Counted from the stretch's first letter, positions 1 to 6,494 are shown. The stretch is DNA of 11,603 nt from Aurantimonadaceae bacterium (GCA_003232595.1 QIIJ01000360.1:1-11603), one strand, 5' to 3'. Numbers and translations: made by a program. The notes: generated by a model from the letters alone, not told the origin.

Positions 1-189
1 TTGACCCTGGTTGAGGGGCTGCGTTCCGGTGGTCATCGTGATGCAAGAACCATCGAAGGGCCGCAGGAGATTGCGCCAATTTTGGCCACGCTTGCCGGTA
101 AGGGCGACATCATCATTTTTCTTGGCGCAGGCAACATCACCCAATGGGCCTACGCATTGCCAGATGAACTGGCCGCGTTGGGGGCGTGA
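1..189 (+). CDS. murC: UDP-N-acetylmuramate--L-alanine ligase MurC, C-terminal fragment
   Basis: Only the last 62 residues are in the window; the frame is open at base 1 and ends with TGA at 187-189. MurC is the cytoplasmic ATP-dependent ligase that adds L-alanine to UDP-N-acetylmuramic acid, the first amino acid of the peptidoglycan stem peptide. The visible part is the end of the C-terminal Mur ligase domain: a GDIIIFLGAGNITQWAYALP segment matching the family's typical GAGNIT-WA ending, then a short DELAALGA tail. The first codon (TTG) is just where the window starts, not a start codon. Its stop overlaps the murB start, as expected for co-transcribed mur genes. Identification rests on the short conserved ending plus the murB-ddl-fts context. 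Confidence 0.88.
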   Translation: MTLVEGLRSGGHRDARTIEGPQEIAPILATLAGKGDIIIFLGAGNITQWAYALPDELAALGA

Positions 190-1154
190 TGGGCGGGATT
201 TCACTTCTTTCCCGGCTGCAAGACCGGTTCAAAGGTATCCGCGGTCGCCTTACCCCGGATGCGATGATGGACAGAATAACATGGTTTCGGGTCGGCGGCC
301 CGGTTGAGATTTTGTACCAGCCGGCTGATGAGGATGATCTGGCGCTGTTTTTGCAAAAACTGCCGGAGGAAGTTCCGGTAATGGCGGTTGGCATTGGTTC
401 CAATCTTCTGGTTCGTGATGGTGGGGTGGACGGCGTGGTAATACGTCTTTCGGCCAAAGGCTTTGGATCACTGAAAATGGCCGGTGAAAACCGGATCAGG
501 GCAGGAACTGCCACACCAGATAAAAGACTGGCGGCATTTGCACTGGAAAACCGACTTGGTGGGTTCGCTTTCTATCATGGTATTCCCGGTGGCATTGGTG
601 GCGCGCTTCGAATGAATGCAGGTGCCAACGGAACAGAGACAACCGAGAGGGTGATCGAGGTTCACGCTATAGATCGGGCAGGCAATACCCGAGTATTGAG
701 CCATACGGACATGGGCTATTCCTATCGCCATTCTGCGGCATCTGATGAGCTGATATTCACCTCCGCCCTGTTCGAGGGAATACCTGCGACCAGTGAAGAC
801 ATTCAAAACCAAATGGATGCGGTGCAGCATCACCGTGAAACTGTGCAGCCAATTCGTGAGAAGACCGGCGGATCGACGTTTAAAAATCCTGCAGGCCATT
901 CTTCATGGAAGCTGATTGACGAAGCTGGATTGCGCGGTTTTCGTGTTGGCGGCGCTGAGATGTCTGTGATGCATTGCAACTTCATGATCAACACAGGCAA
1001 TGCCACAGCCCACGACCTTGAACTTTTGGGCGAAACCGTTCGTCGGCGGGTTTTTGAGCATGCAGAAATTGAATTGCGGTGGGAAATCAAGCGGCTTGGC
1101 AACTTTGTTACAAAAAGTGAAATTATTCCATTTCGGCCAAAATTGAATCATTAG
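189..1154 (+). CDS. murB: UDP-N-acetylenolpyruvoylglucosamine reductase MurB
   Basis: MurB is the cytoplasmic FAD enzyme that uses NADPH to reduce UDP-GlcNAc-enolpyruvate to UDP-MurNAc. The 321-residue product shows the FAD-binding motif VGIGSNLLVRDGG (about 68-79), the glycine-rich GIPGGIGGALRMNAGA (131-146), YSYRHS with the active-site Arg (about 177-182), and GGSTFKNP (227-234), whose Ser229 is the expected proton donor. A Glu near the end (ELRWEIKRLG, about 295-304) fits the second catalytic acid. About 17 residues (NFVTKSEIIPF...) follow the usual end. I chose ATG 189 because GGGGG at 180-184 is well spaced for it; GTG at 186 (giving a GTGA overlap with murC) is equally in frame and adds one residue. 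The length is normal. A 152-bp gap separates it from ddl, so the operon may pause or restart there. Confidence 0.96.
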   Translation: MGGISLLSRLQDRFKGIRGRLTPDAMMDRITWFRVGGPVEILYQPADEDDLALFLQKLPEEVPVMAVGIGSNLLVRDGGVDGVVIRLSAKGFGSLKMAGENRIRAGTATPDKRLAAFALENRLGGFAFYHGIPGGIGGALRMNAGANGTETTERVIEVHAIDRAGNTRVLSHTDMGYSYRHSAASDELIFTSALFEGIPATSEDIQNQMDAVQHHRETVQPIREKTGGSTFKNPAGHSSWKLIDEAGLRGFRVGGAEMSVMHCNFMINTGNATAHDLELLGETVRRRVFEHAEIELRWEIKRLGNFVTKSEIIPFRPKLNH

Positions 1155-1246
1155 AATCCCTTAGGCGCAAGCGCTGCAAAACTGATTCAAAACAATCGCA
1201 TTAAGTGCATGAACGGGGGCTTGCATCATTGTTGCGAGTCTGATTC
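1145..1246. promoter_or_regulatory. Cluster of five GANTC (CcrM-type methylation) sites before ddl
   Basis: GANTC occurs at 1145-1149, 1154-1158, 1184-1188, 1236-1240 and 1242-1246: five sites in 102 bp, against about 0.4 expected by chance at one per 256 bp. The coding parts of this window have them only sparsely. In alphaproteobacteria the methyltransferase CcrM modifies GANTC, and the methylation state can gate transcription with GcrA. The cluster lies at the end of murB and in the gap upstream of ddl-ftsQAZ, so a cell-cycle-controlled promoter here is plausible. I see no convincing -35/-10 pair to place it. Confidence 0.5.
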
Positions 1247-1255
1247 TTACGCCTT
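1163..1255. repeat. Long imperfect palindrome in the murB-ddl gap
   Basis: The outer arms AGGCGCAAG (1163-1171) and CTTACGCCT (1247-1255) pair at 8 of 9 positions. An inner pair, GATTCAAAACAAT (1184-1196) against the complement of 1228-1240, matches at 10 of 13 and places one GANTC site on each arm. A further short match, TGCA at 1206-1209 and 1222-1225, lies inside. The arms are of unequal length, so this is a decayed or imperfect inverted repeat rather than a clean hairpin. It may be a remnant of an intergenic repeat family or a regulatory structure; the sequence alone does not decide. Confidence 0.4.
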
Positions 1256-1258
1256 TAA

Positions 1259-1294
1259 GACAGAATTTTCGGTGTATTTGGATACCATTCTGTC
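1259..1294 (+). promoter_or_regulatory. Hairpin directly upstream of the ddl ribosome binding site
   Basis: GACAGAAT (1259-1266) is the exact reverse complement of ATTCTGTC (1287-1294). Inside, GGTGT (1271-1275) pairs with ATACC (1282-1286) including one G-T wobble, leaving a four-base bulge (1267-1270) and a six-base loop. That gives a 13-pair stem ending three bases before the GGGG Shine-Dalgarno (1297-1300) of ddl. There is no T-run after it, so it does not look like an intrinsic terminator. A role in mRNA stability or in ribosome access to ddl is possible. Confidence 0.5.
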
Positions 1295-1306
1295 ATGGGG
1301 TGACAA

Positions 1307-2233
1307 ATGAGTGGAAAACACGTCGCTGTCCTTATGGGCGGCTGGTCTTCAGAGCGTTCAGTGTCGTTGTCTTCAGGTGAAGCCTGCGCCGATGCGCTTG
1401 AAAAAGAGGGTTATCGTGTTACCCGGGTCGATGTGGGTCGTGATGTCAGTGCTGTGCTTACAGAATTGAAGCCGGATGTGGCTTTCAATGCCCTGCACGG
1501 GCCGCATGGCGAAGACGGTACTATCCAGGGCGTGCTCGAATACCTGCAAATCCCTTATACACATTCCGGAGTTCTGGCCTCGGCCCTTGCGATGGACAAG
1601 GCGCGGGCAAAGACCGTGGTCAGGCGGCATGGAGTGACCGTCGCCGATGCCAAAATCATGCACCGTCTTGAGGCTGCAGAAAAACATGCCATGAAACCGC
1701 CCTATGTGGTCAAGCCGGTGGCCGAGGGCTCAAGTTTTGGCGTGTTGATTGTCCGTGAAGATCGCCCTGCACCACCGCAGGAATTATATTCGAGCGACTG
1801 GCCTTATGGTGATACTGTTATGGTCGAACGCTATATCGCCGGGCGTGAGATAACCTGTGCTGTTATGGGAGATGTGGCGCTGGGGGTGACGGAAATCCTC
1901 CCAATCGGCGATGGATTCTACGACTTTGACGCAAAGTATCGTGAAGGTGGATCAAATCACGTCTGTCCGGCAGAAATTTTACCAAATATTTACCAAAAAA
2001 TTCAGACAATGTCCCTGAAAGCACACAAGGCTGTTGGTTGTCGCGGTGTGAGCCGTTCGGATTTCCGTCTTGATGACCGGGTGAACGGCTTCAACGAGCT
2101 GGTCTGGCTGGAGGTGAATACTCAGCCGGGCATGACGCCGACATCGCTGGTGCCGGAATTGGCCGAGCATGCGGGACATTCGTTTGGTGAGCTTTTGAGT
2201 TGGATGGTGGAGGACGCAAGTTGTTGTCGTTAG
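1307..2233 (+). CDS. ddl: D-alanine--D-alanine ligase
   Basis: This cytoplasmic ATP-grasp ligase joins two D-alanines to make the dipeptide that MurF adds to the peptidoglycan precursor. The 308-residue protein has family-typical length. Visible motifs are GGWSSERSVSLSSGEA (11-26, with the substrate-binding Glu16), ALHGPHGEDGTIQG (62-75), the ATP-grasp KPVAEGSSFGV (136-146), VERYIAGREIT (173-183), FYDFDAKY (204-211; Tyr211 corresponds to the DdlB-type active-site tyrosine), DFRLDD (252-257) and the metal and product site WLEVNTQPGMTPTSL (267-281). Start ATG 1307 follows GGGG at 1297-1300. The last 13 bases overlap the preferred ftsQ start. The presence of Tyr in the DAKY motif and of the full C-terminal motif argues for a true D-Ala-D-Ala ligase rather than a D-Ala-D-Lac one. 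An AT-rich patch near 1975-2000 may hold a regulatory site for ftsQA. Confidence 0.97.
   Translation: MSGKHVAVLMGGWSSERSVSLSSGEACADALEKEGYRVTRVDVGRDVSAVLTELKPDVAFNALHGPHGEDGTIQGVLEYLQIPYTHSGVLASALAMDKARAKTVVRRHGVTVADAKIMHRLEAAEKHAMKPPYVVKPVAEGSSFGVLIVREDRPAPPQELYSSDWPYGDTVMVERYIAGREITCAVMGDVALGVTEILPIGDGFYDFDAKYREGGSNHVCPAEILPNIYQKIQTMSLKAHKAVGCRGVSRSDFRLDDRVNGFNELVWLEVNTQPGMTPTSLVPELAEHAGHSFGELLSWMVEDASCCR
1978..1994. promoter_or_regulatory. Degenerate CtrA-like site inside ddl, upstream of ftsQ
   Basis: Two copies of TTTACC lie exactly 11 bp apart (1978-1983 and 1989-1994), giving TTTA-N7-TTTA. Each half differs at one base from the CtrA half-site TTAACC, and the spacing equals that of the CtrA consensus TTAA-N7-TTAA. 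The repeat unit is TTTACCAAA. Its 11-bp period is not a multiple of three, so the repeat does not reflect a repeated peptide (it encodes ILPNIYQ). It sits in an unusually AT-rich patch about 230 bp before ftsQ. In Caulobacter, ftsQA transcription depends on CtrA. This is a weak motif match only. Confidence 0.3.
2209..2213 (+). promoter_or_regulatory. Ribosome binding site GGAGG deciding the ftsQ start
   Basis: GGAGG lies inside the last codons of ddl, seven bases before TTG 2221. It is the strongest Shine-Dalgarno in the neighbourhood, and it lies downstream of the other in-frame candidate (TTG 2200), so it supports 2221 as the ftsQ start and suggests translational coupling to ddl. Confidence 0.6.
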
Positions 2234-3168
2234 GGCGAATAGGGAAGACGAGGTCGCGGGCAGTTCAGCCTGTCGATGGTGATGGTGTCGCCGATCGCCG
2301 GGTGTTGCCTCGCCCATTGCGTTTTGCTTATCGCCACCTTTCGCGACTGGTTGACAGTTCTGCGCCGATGCGCGCGGGAACGGGTAGCCTCCTGGCGCTT
2401 GGATTTCTGGCGTCTGCAATTGCCTATGGTGTTTACAAGGGTGGGCACGGCAATGCGATTTTGTCGTCAGCCGCATCGAGTGCCGGATTGAAGGTTGATG
2501 CAATCAGGATCAGTGGCCAGATTGAAACCGAAGAAGGCGAAGTGCTCGCAGCGCTTGATCTTGTCAACAACAGCGCGCTGCTCGGGCTTGATTTGCAGGA
2601 TGCGCGCCAAAGGCTAATGGCGCTGCCCTGGATTGAGCAGGTTTCTTTGAGAAAGTATTTTCCTGACAAGCTGGAAATCGAACTGGTTGAGAAAAAACCT
2701 TTTGCGGTCTGGCAAAATGATGGTCAGTTCAGCGTTATTGAAAGTGATGGCAAGATCATTGCCCGGATTGCAGGTTTCAGACATCCGAGGTCACGGCTGG
2801 CCATGCTGCCGCGTATTGTTGGCAAGGGGGCGGAAAAAAGAGCGCCCGAGCTGTTTGAGCTTGTATCATCATACCCTTCGATGGTCTCTCGGGTAAGCAG
2901 TTTTGTCCGGGTGGCAGATCGTCGTTGGGATATTCAACTGCGAAACAACGTGATTGTACAATTGCCGGAACGCCGTGAAAAACTGGCTCTGGCATCGGTG
3001 ATGAAGCTCGACCGGGAACGTCAGCTGTTGTCGCGGGCGATTGAGGCTGTCGACATGCGATTGGAAGACCGAATGGTGTTACGGCTTGAGCCTGAAGCCG
3101 CTGACAAGCGACGAATATCTGTAAAAGAACGTTACAAGAGAATGCGTAAGGCGGAGAAGAGCATATGA
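2221..3168 (+). CDS. ftsQ: Cell division protein FtsQ
   Basis: FtsQ is a bitopic inner-membrane divisome protein that links the cytoplasmic ring (FtsA/FtsZ) to periplasmic septal wall synthesis through FtsL and FtsB. The product of about 315 residues has a basic cytoplasmic N-terminus (residues 1-50, many Arg), one membrane segment (about 53-73, LLALGFLASAIAYGVY), then a periplasmic POTRA domain (about 91-160, LKVDAIRISGQ to LPWIEQVSLRKYFPDKLEIE) and the FtsQ beta domain (from about VEKKPFAVW onward). The tail is highly basic (KERYKRMRKAEK). I chose TTG 2221 because of GGAGG at 2209-2213; TTG 2224 or TTG 2200 are alternatives, so the first residues are uncertain. It overlaps ddl by 13 bases, and its TGA overlaps the ftsA ATG (ATGA), so ddl-ftsQ-ftsA are probably translated together. 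Confidence 0.93.
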   Translation: MLSLGRIGKTRSRAVQPVDGDGVADRRVLPRPLRFAYRHLSRLVDSSAPMRAGTGSLLALGFLASAIAYGVYKGGHGNAILSSAASSAGLKVDAIRISGQIETEEGEVLAALDLVNNSALLGLDLQDARQRLMALPWIEQVSLRKYFPDKLEIELVEKKPFAVWQNDGQFSVIESDGKIIARIAGFRHPRSRLAMLPRIVGKGAEKRAPELFELVSSYPSMVSRVSSFVRVADRRWDIQLRNNVIVQLPERREKLALASVMKLDRERQLLSRAIEAVDMRLEDRMVLRLEPEAADKRRISVKERYKRMRKAEKSI

Positions 3169-4493
3169 GCCTTTTTCGACCAAAATCCACCATGCCGCGT
3201 ATGAGCCCGCTCTCAGCTAAACGCTCGACTGTTGTTTCGGTTCTGGATATCGGCACATCTAAAATCTGTTGTCTGATTGCAAAATTGCGGCCACGGGAGG
3301 AGCGGGGCCTGCTGGCCGGGCGAACTCACCGGATTGAAGTGCTCGGCATTGGCCATCAGCGCGCGAACGGTATTAAGTCGGGTGTGGTTGTCAATCTGGA
3401 TGCGGCCGAGCATGCCATTCGTCTGGCGGTTGATGCAGCTGAGCGTATGGCTGGAATTACGGTGGATTCGCTAATTCTCAATGTTTCGTCCGGTAGACTT
3501 GCCAGTGATACCTATTCAGCCAGTGTGGCGCTTGATGGCCATGAAGTTGAGGAAGGCGATATCCGCCGGGTTCTCAGTGCTGGCAGCGCCCATGCGGAGC
3601 GTGAGGGCCGGGTGGTAGTTCACTCAATCCCGATCGGATATGCGCTGGACAGTGATCACGGAATCGCCGATCCGCGCGGCATGCTTGGGCAGTCGCTTGG
3701 CGTCGATATGCATGTGGTCAATGCTGAATCCGGGCCGTTGCGTAATCTCGAATTGTGCATCAATCGTGCCCATCTTTCGGTGGAGGCACTGGTAGCCACC
3801 CCCTATGCCAGCGGACTTTCTGCGCTGGTCGAAGATGAAACCGAAATGGGGTGTGCCTGCATTGATATGGGCGGTGGCACGACCACGCTTTCGGTATTTT
3901 TGGGCGGGCGGTTTGTCTTTACCGATGCAATTGCTGTTGGTGGCAACCATGTTACGATGGATCTGGCCCGCGGACTTTCCACCCGGCTTGATGATGCCGA
4001 ACGGTTGAAGGTGCTGCATGGTTCCGCTTTGCCGAGTGTTTCTGATGACCATGACATAATTTCCGTGCCGCCAATCGGCGAGAACGAGCAGGATATGCCC
4101 GTTCAGGTGCCAAGGGCTCAGGTGACCCGTATTATCCGTCCGCGCATAGAGGAAACTCTGGAATTGATCCGCGACCGGCTTAACCGGTCCGGTTTTGCCG
4201 GTGCGGTCGGCAAACGTATTATTCTTACAGGCGGTGCCAGTCAGTTGACCGGGATCAGTGAAGTGGCGCGCAGAATTTTAACCCGTAACGTGCGGCTTGG
4301 CCGCCCGCTGGGTATTAAGGGATTGCCTGAGGCGGCAAAGGGGCCTGCATTTTCAACTGCCGTCGGCTTGCTGATCTATCCGCAAATCGCCCAGATTGAG
4401 CAATTCAGTGCATTCCCCTCGGGGCGCCAGCAATTAACCGGCACTGACGGGGCATTTGCCCGGGTCAGCCGCTGGTTGAAAGAGAGTTTGTAA
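3165..4493 (+). CDS. ftsA: Cell division protein FtsA
   Basis: FtsA is the actin-like ATPase that anchors FtsZ filaments to the inner membrane and recruits later division proteins. The 442-residue protein shows the actin-fold ATP motifs: phosphate-1 VLDIGTSKICCLI (26-38), phosphate-2 CIDMGGGTTTLSVF (232-245), the IAVGGNHVTMDLA segment (256-268) and the adenosine motif IILTGGASQLTG (352-363). The FtsA-specific 1C region lies at about 105-190 (SSGRLASDTYSASVAL and following). The last residues, RVSRWLKESL, form the expected C-terminal amphipathic membrane-targeting helix. A tail of about 20 residues before the first ATP motif (MSLFRPKSTMPRMSPLSAKR) is basic. ATG 3165 overlaps the ftsQ stop by four bases. 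The stop at 4491-4493 is followed directly by an in-frame ATG of the ftsZ reading frame. Confidence 0.97.
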   Translation: MSLFRPKSTMPRMSPLSAKRSTVVSVLDIGTSKICCLIAKLRPREERGLLAGRTHRIEVLGIGHQRANGIKSGVVVNLDAAEHAIRLAVDAAERMAGITVDSLILNVSSGRLASDTYSASVALDGHEVEEGDIRRVLSAGSAHAEREGRVVVHSIPIGYALDSDHGIADPRGMLGQSLGVDMHVVNAESGPLRNLELCINRAHLSVEALVATPYASGLSALVEDETEMGCACIDMGGGTTTLSVFLGGRFVFTDAIAVGGNHVTMDLARGLSTRLDDAERLKVLHGSALPSVSDDHDIISVPPIGENEQDMPVQVPRAQVTRIIRPRIEETLELIRDRLNRSGFAGAVGKRIILTGGASQLTGISEVARRILTRNVRLGRPLGIKGLPEAAKGPAFSTAVGLLIYPQIAQIEQFSAFPSGRQQLTGTDGAFARVSRWLKESL

Positions 4494-4556
4494 ATGGAAC
4501 ATCCAACCAACGACACAAAAACTGAAACGGGGCCGTCAGGCTGCCACAACAACGAC

Positions 4557-4563
4557 GAGGAAG
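4557..4563 (+). promoter_or_regulatory. Ribosome binding site deciding the ftsZ start
   Basis: GAGGAAG precedes ATG 4566 closely. The protein starting there, MTINLQ...ITELKP, has the usual N-terminus of rhizobial FtsZ. The 72 bases between the ftsA stop and this ATG remain open in the same frame, so a longer FtsZ starting at ATG 4494 cannot be excluded. Confidence 0.6.
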
Positions 4564-4565
4564 TC

Positions 4566-6221
4566 ATGACTATCAATTTGCAAAGCCCGGAAATCACTGA
4601 GCTGAAGCCCCACATTACCGTATTTGGTGTTGGCGGTGGTGGCGGTAATGCGGTCAACAACATGATCAATACCAGTCTTGACGGGGTGGATTTTGTGGTT
4701 GCCAATACAGATGCCCAGGCGCTCACCATGTCAAAGGCCGAGCGGGTCATTCAAATGGGTGTTGCCGTTACCGAAGGTCTTGGTGCGGGTTCCCAGCCCG
4801 AGGTTGGCCGTGCCGCCGCAGAAGAATGCATTGATGAAATCAATGATCATCTGACCGGCGCACATATGGCATTTGTTACCGCCGGAATGGGCGGTGGTAC
4901 TGGCACGGGAGCGGCGCCCGTGGTTGCCCGCGCGGCCCGTGAAAAAGGTATTTTGACCGTAGGTGTCGTTACCAAGCCGTTTTCGTTTGAAGGCCAGCGG
5001 CGTATGCGCACCGCTGAACTGGGCATTGAGGAATTGCAGGAAAGTGTTGATACGCTGATCGTTATTCCAAACCAGAATCTTTTCCGTATTGCCAATGACA
5101 AAACCACCTTTGCCGATGCATTTGCGATGGCTGACCAGGTGCTCTATTCGGGCGTTGCCTGTATTACGGATCTGATGGTCAAAGAGGGATTGATCAACCT
5201 CGATTTTGCCGATGTGCGTTCGGTAATGCGCGAAATGGGTCGTGCCATGATGGGCACAGGTGAATCCTCCGGTGAAGGCCGCGCAATGAATGCAGCCGAA
5301 GCTGCCATTGCCAATCCGCTTCTTGATGAAACATCAATGGCCGGTGCAAATGGACTGCTTATTTCCATTACCGGTGGCCGTGACATGACCCTGTTTGAAG
5401 TGGATGAAGCCGCAACCCGCATTCGCGAGGAAGTGGATACGGAAGCGAATATTATTCTTGGCGCGACATTCGATGAGAGCCTTGAAGGAATTATCCGCGT
5501 TTCGGTGGTGGCAACCGGTATCGATAAAGAAGCCAAGTCGCAAGCCACCAGGCCGCAAACCATAGAAACTGCCCAAAGGCAGACAACAAGTCTGCCGATC
5601 AGGTCAGTTGCACCGGCCTCGGCTGTTGCTGCAAGCACTGTTGCCGGAAGCGCAACACCTGCGGCAACTGCTGAAAATGCAATTGAAAAAGAGCTGGAAA
5701 TTGCCAGGCCAGTGCCCGCGGCGAGCGATCCAAAAGTTACGATTGCCCCTTTTAAACCGGAAAATGCGGTATTCAGCGAACCAGTCAACGAGGAGGATTT
5801 TGTTGCCGCACTTGAATCTGAAATGGAAATTTCCGTCGCCCCCAAGGTACCGGTTGCCCAGCGCGTAGTTGAAGCGCCGGAAATGCCGAGAGTTGAGGAT
5901 TTCCCGCCCATTGCCCAGCAGGAATTCAATGCACAGTCCAGCCCTCAGTCCGAGGACAAAGGACCATTTGGATTGTTGAAGCGCCTGGCCAATGGTCTGG
6001 GTACCAGTGACAAATCTGAAGAAGCAAGGATGCAGGCCCGACCGGCTCCGGCTGCCGCGCCACTACCGCGTCAGGCGGTTGCAAGGGAAGACAACAACCC
6101 CTATGCACCACCACGCAACAGTTCTGTGGATGCCCATGGCAGAGTGACACCCGCTCCTTCAGCGACTCACGACGATGATCAGTTGGATATTCCTGCATTC
6201 CTGCGCCGTCAGTCGAACTGA
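4566..6221 (+). CDS. ftsZ: Cell division GTPase FtsZ (long-linker type)
   Basis: FtsZ is the tubulin-like GTPase that polymerises into the mid-cell ring and recruits the divisome. The protein from ATG 4566 has 551 residues. It shows the N-terminal GVGGGGGNAVNNM (21-33), the tubulin signature GGGTGTGAAPV (109-119), the NQNLFRIANDKTTFADAF stretch (169-186), the catalytic T7 loop NLDFADVRSVM (211-221) and the end of the C-terminal globular domain near 320. A disordered linker of over 200 residues rich in Ala, Pro and Glu follows, then the conserved tail LDIPAFLRRQSN, which binds FtsA and other partners. The long linker accounts for the size above enteric FtsZ (about 380) and is usual in Hyphomicrobiales. 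ATG 4494, immediately after the ftsA stop, would add 24 polar residues (MEHPTNDTK...), which I consider less likely. A 273-bp gap follows. Confidence 0.97.
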   Translation: MTINLQSPEITELKPHITVFGVGGGGGNAVNNMINTSLDGVDFVVANTDAQALTMSKAERVIQMGVAVTEGLGAGSQPEVGRAAAEECIDEINDHLTGAHMAFVTAGMGGGTGTGAAPVVARAAREKGILTVGVVTKPFSFEGQRRMRTAELGIEELQESVDTLIVIPNQNLFRIANDKTTFADAFAMADQVLYSGVACITDLMVKEGLINLDFADVRSVMREMGRAMMGTGESSGEGRAMNAAEAAIANPLLDETSMAGANGLLISITGGRDMTLFEVDEAATRIREEVDTEANIILGATFDESLEGIIRVSVVATGIDKEAKSQATRPQTIETAQRQTTSLPIRSVAPASAVAASTVAGSATPAATAENAIEKELEIARPVPAASDPKVTIAPFKPENAVFSEPVNEEDFVAALESEMEISVAPKVPVAQRVVEAPEMPRVEDFPPIAQQEFNAQSSPQSEDKGPFGLLKRLANGLGTSDKSEEARMQARPAPAAAPLPRQAVAREDNNPYAPPRNSSVDAHGRVTPAPSATHDDDQLDIPAFLRRQSN

Positions 6222-6317
6222 TCACTGTAATATTGTGTAACAATTGTAATAGCTGTGGATGAACAGGATTTGAAAAATCATCTTCAACACATTGTTATAC
6301 AAGGTAAAAATTGAGCG

Positions 6318-6340
6318 TTAACCGAGTGTTAATGCATTAA
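6318..6340. promoter_or_regulatory. CtrA-type box TTAA-N7-TTAA with overlapping palindrome
   Basis: TTAACCGAGTGTTAA (6318-6332) matches the alphaproteobacterial CtrA consensus TTAA-N7-TTAA exactly, with the TTAACC form of the left half-site. A third TTAA at 6337-6340 makes TTAATGCATTAA (6329-6340), a perfect 12-bp palindrome sharing the right half-site. The box lies 155 bp upstream of the lpxC start and about 100 bp after ftsZ. CtrA is the master cell-cycle response regulator in this class. The match to sequence is direct; binding and the regulated gene (probably lpxC) are inferred. Confidence 0.55.
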
Positions 6341-6361
6341 TAAAACGTAAGAAAGCGTGAT

Positions 6362-6390
6362 TTGTTGGACCATGTATTGCGGACTATATT
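6362..6390 (+). promoter_or_regulatory. Weak sigma-70-type promoter candidate for lpxC
   Basis: TTGTTG (6362-6367) and TATATT (6385-6390) are separated by 17 bases. The -10 box also contains CTATAT (6384-6389), the preferred -10 form in rhizobia, but the -35 is poor. It lies 30 bp downstream of the CtrA-type box and about 105 bp before the lpxC start. Without transcript data this is only a candidate. Confidence 0.3.
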
Positions 6391-6447
6391 TGGACACAAT
6401 TGCCAAATGACCAATGAAGTAACAACCTGGTATAGGCAACAAAACAA

Positions 6448-6465
6448 TCCCGTAAAAATGCGGGA
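6448..6465 (+). promoter_or_regulatory. Small hairpin in the lpxC leader
   Basis: TCCCGTA (6448-6454) pairs with TGCGGGA (6459-6465), seven pairs with one T-G wobble, closing an AAAA loop. It ends 30 bases before ATG 6495 and well before the Shine-Dalgarno. No T-run follows, so it is unlikely to be a terminator. A related sequence stands downstream of lpxC at 7524-7541. Confidence 0.35.
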
Positions 6466-6494
6466 CCTGATCAATGTGTTGGGGTGGGGTTAAT

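Larger units (their letters stand above)
6222..6494. other. ftsZ-lpxC intergenic region
   Basis: This is the longest gap in the window and is clearly richer in A and T than its neighbours. It holds AT-rich partial repeats just after ftsZ (TGTAAT at 6226-6231 and 6245-6250; ATTGT/ACAAT at 6232-6244), a TTGT-TAT-ACAA palindrome (6292-6302), the CtrA-type box, a weak promoter candidate and a small hairpin before lpxC, listed separately. I see no GANTC site, no GC-rich terminator with a T-run for ftsZ, and no small gene. Confidence 0.7.

Noticed and set aside
5144..5929. 261-codon open frame on the minus strand within ftsZ
   Set aside because: It lies wholly antisense to the strongly conserved ftsZ and has low-complexity Ser/Ala-rich composition, typical of a shadow frame; no ribosome binding site or family motif.
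6226..6250. Possible ftsZ transcription terminator
   Set aside because: The pairing is short and AT-only (ATTGT/ACAAT) and there is no following T-run; too weak to call.
6254..6262. DnaA-box-like TGTGGATGA after ftsZ
   Set aside because: One mismatch to the consensus TGTGNATAA and a single isolated copy; such matches are frequent by chance, so not called as a site or origin.
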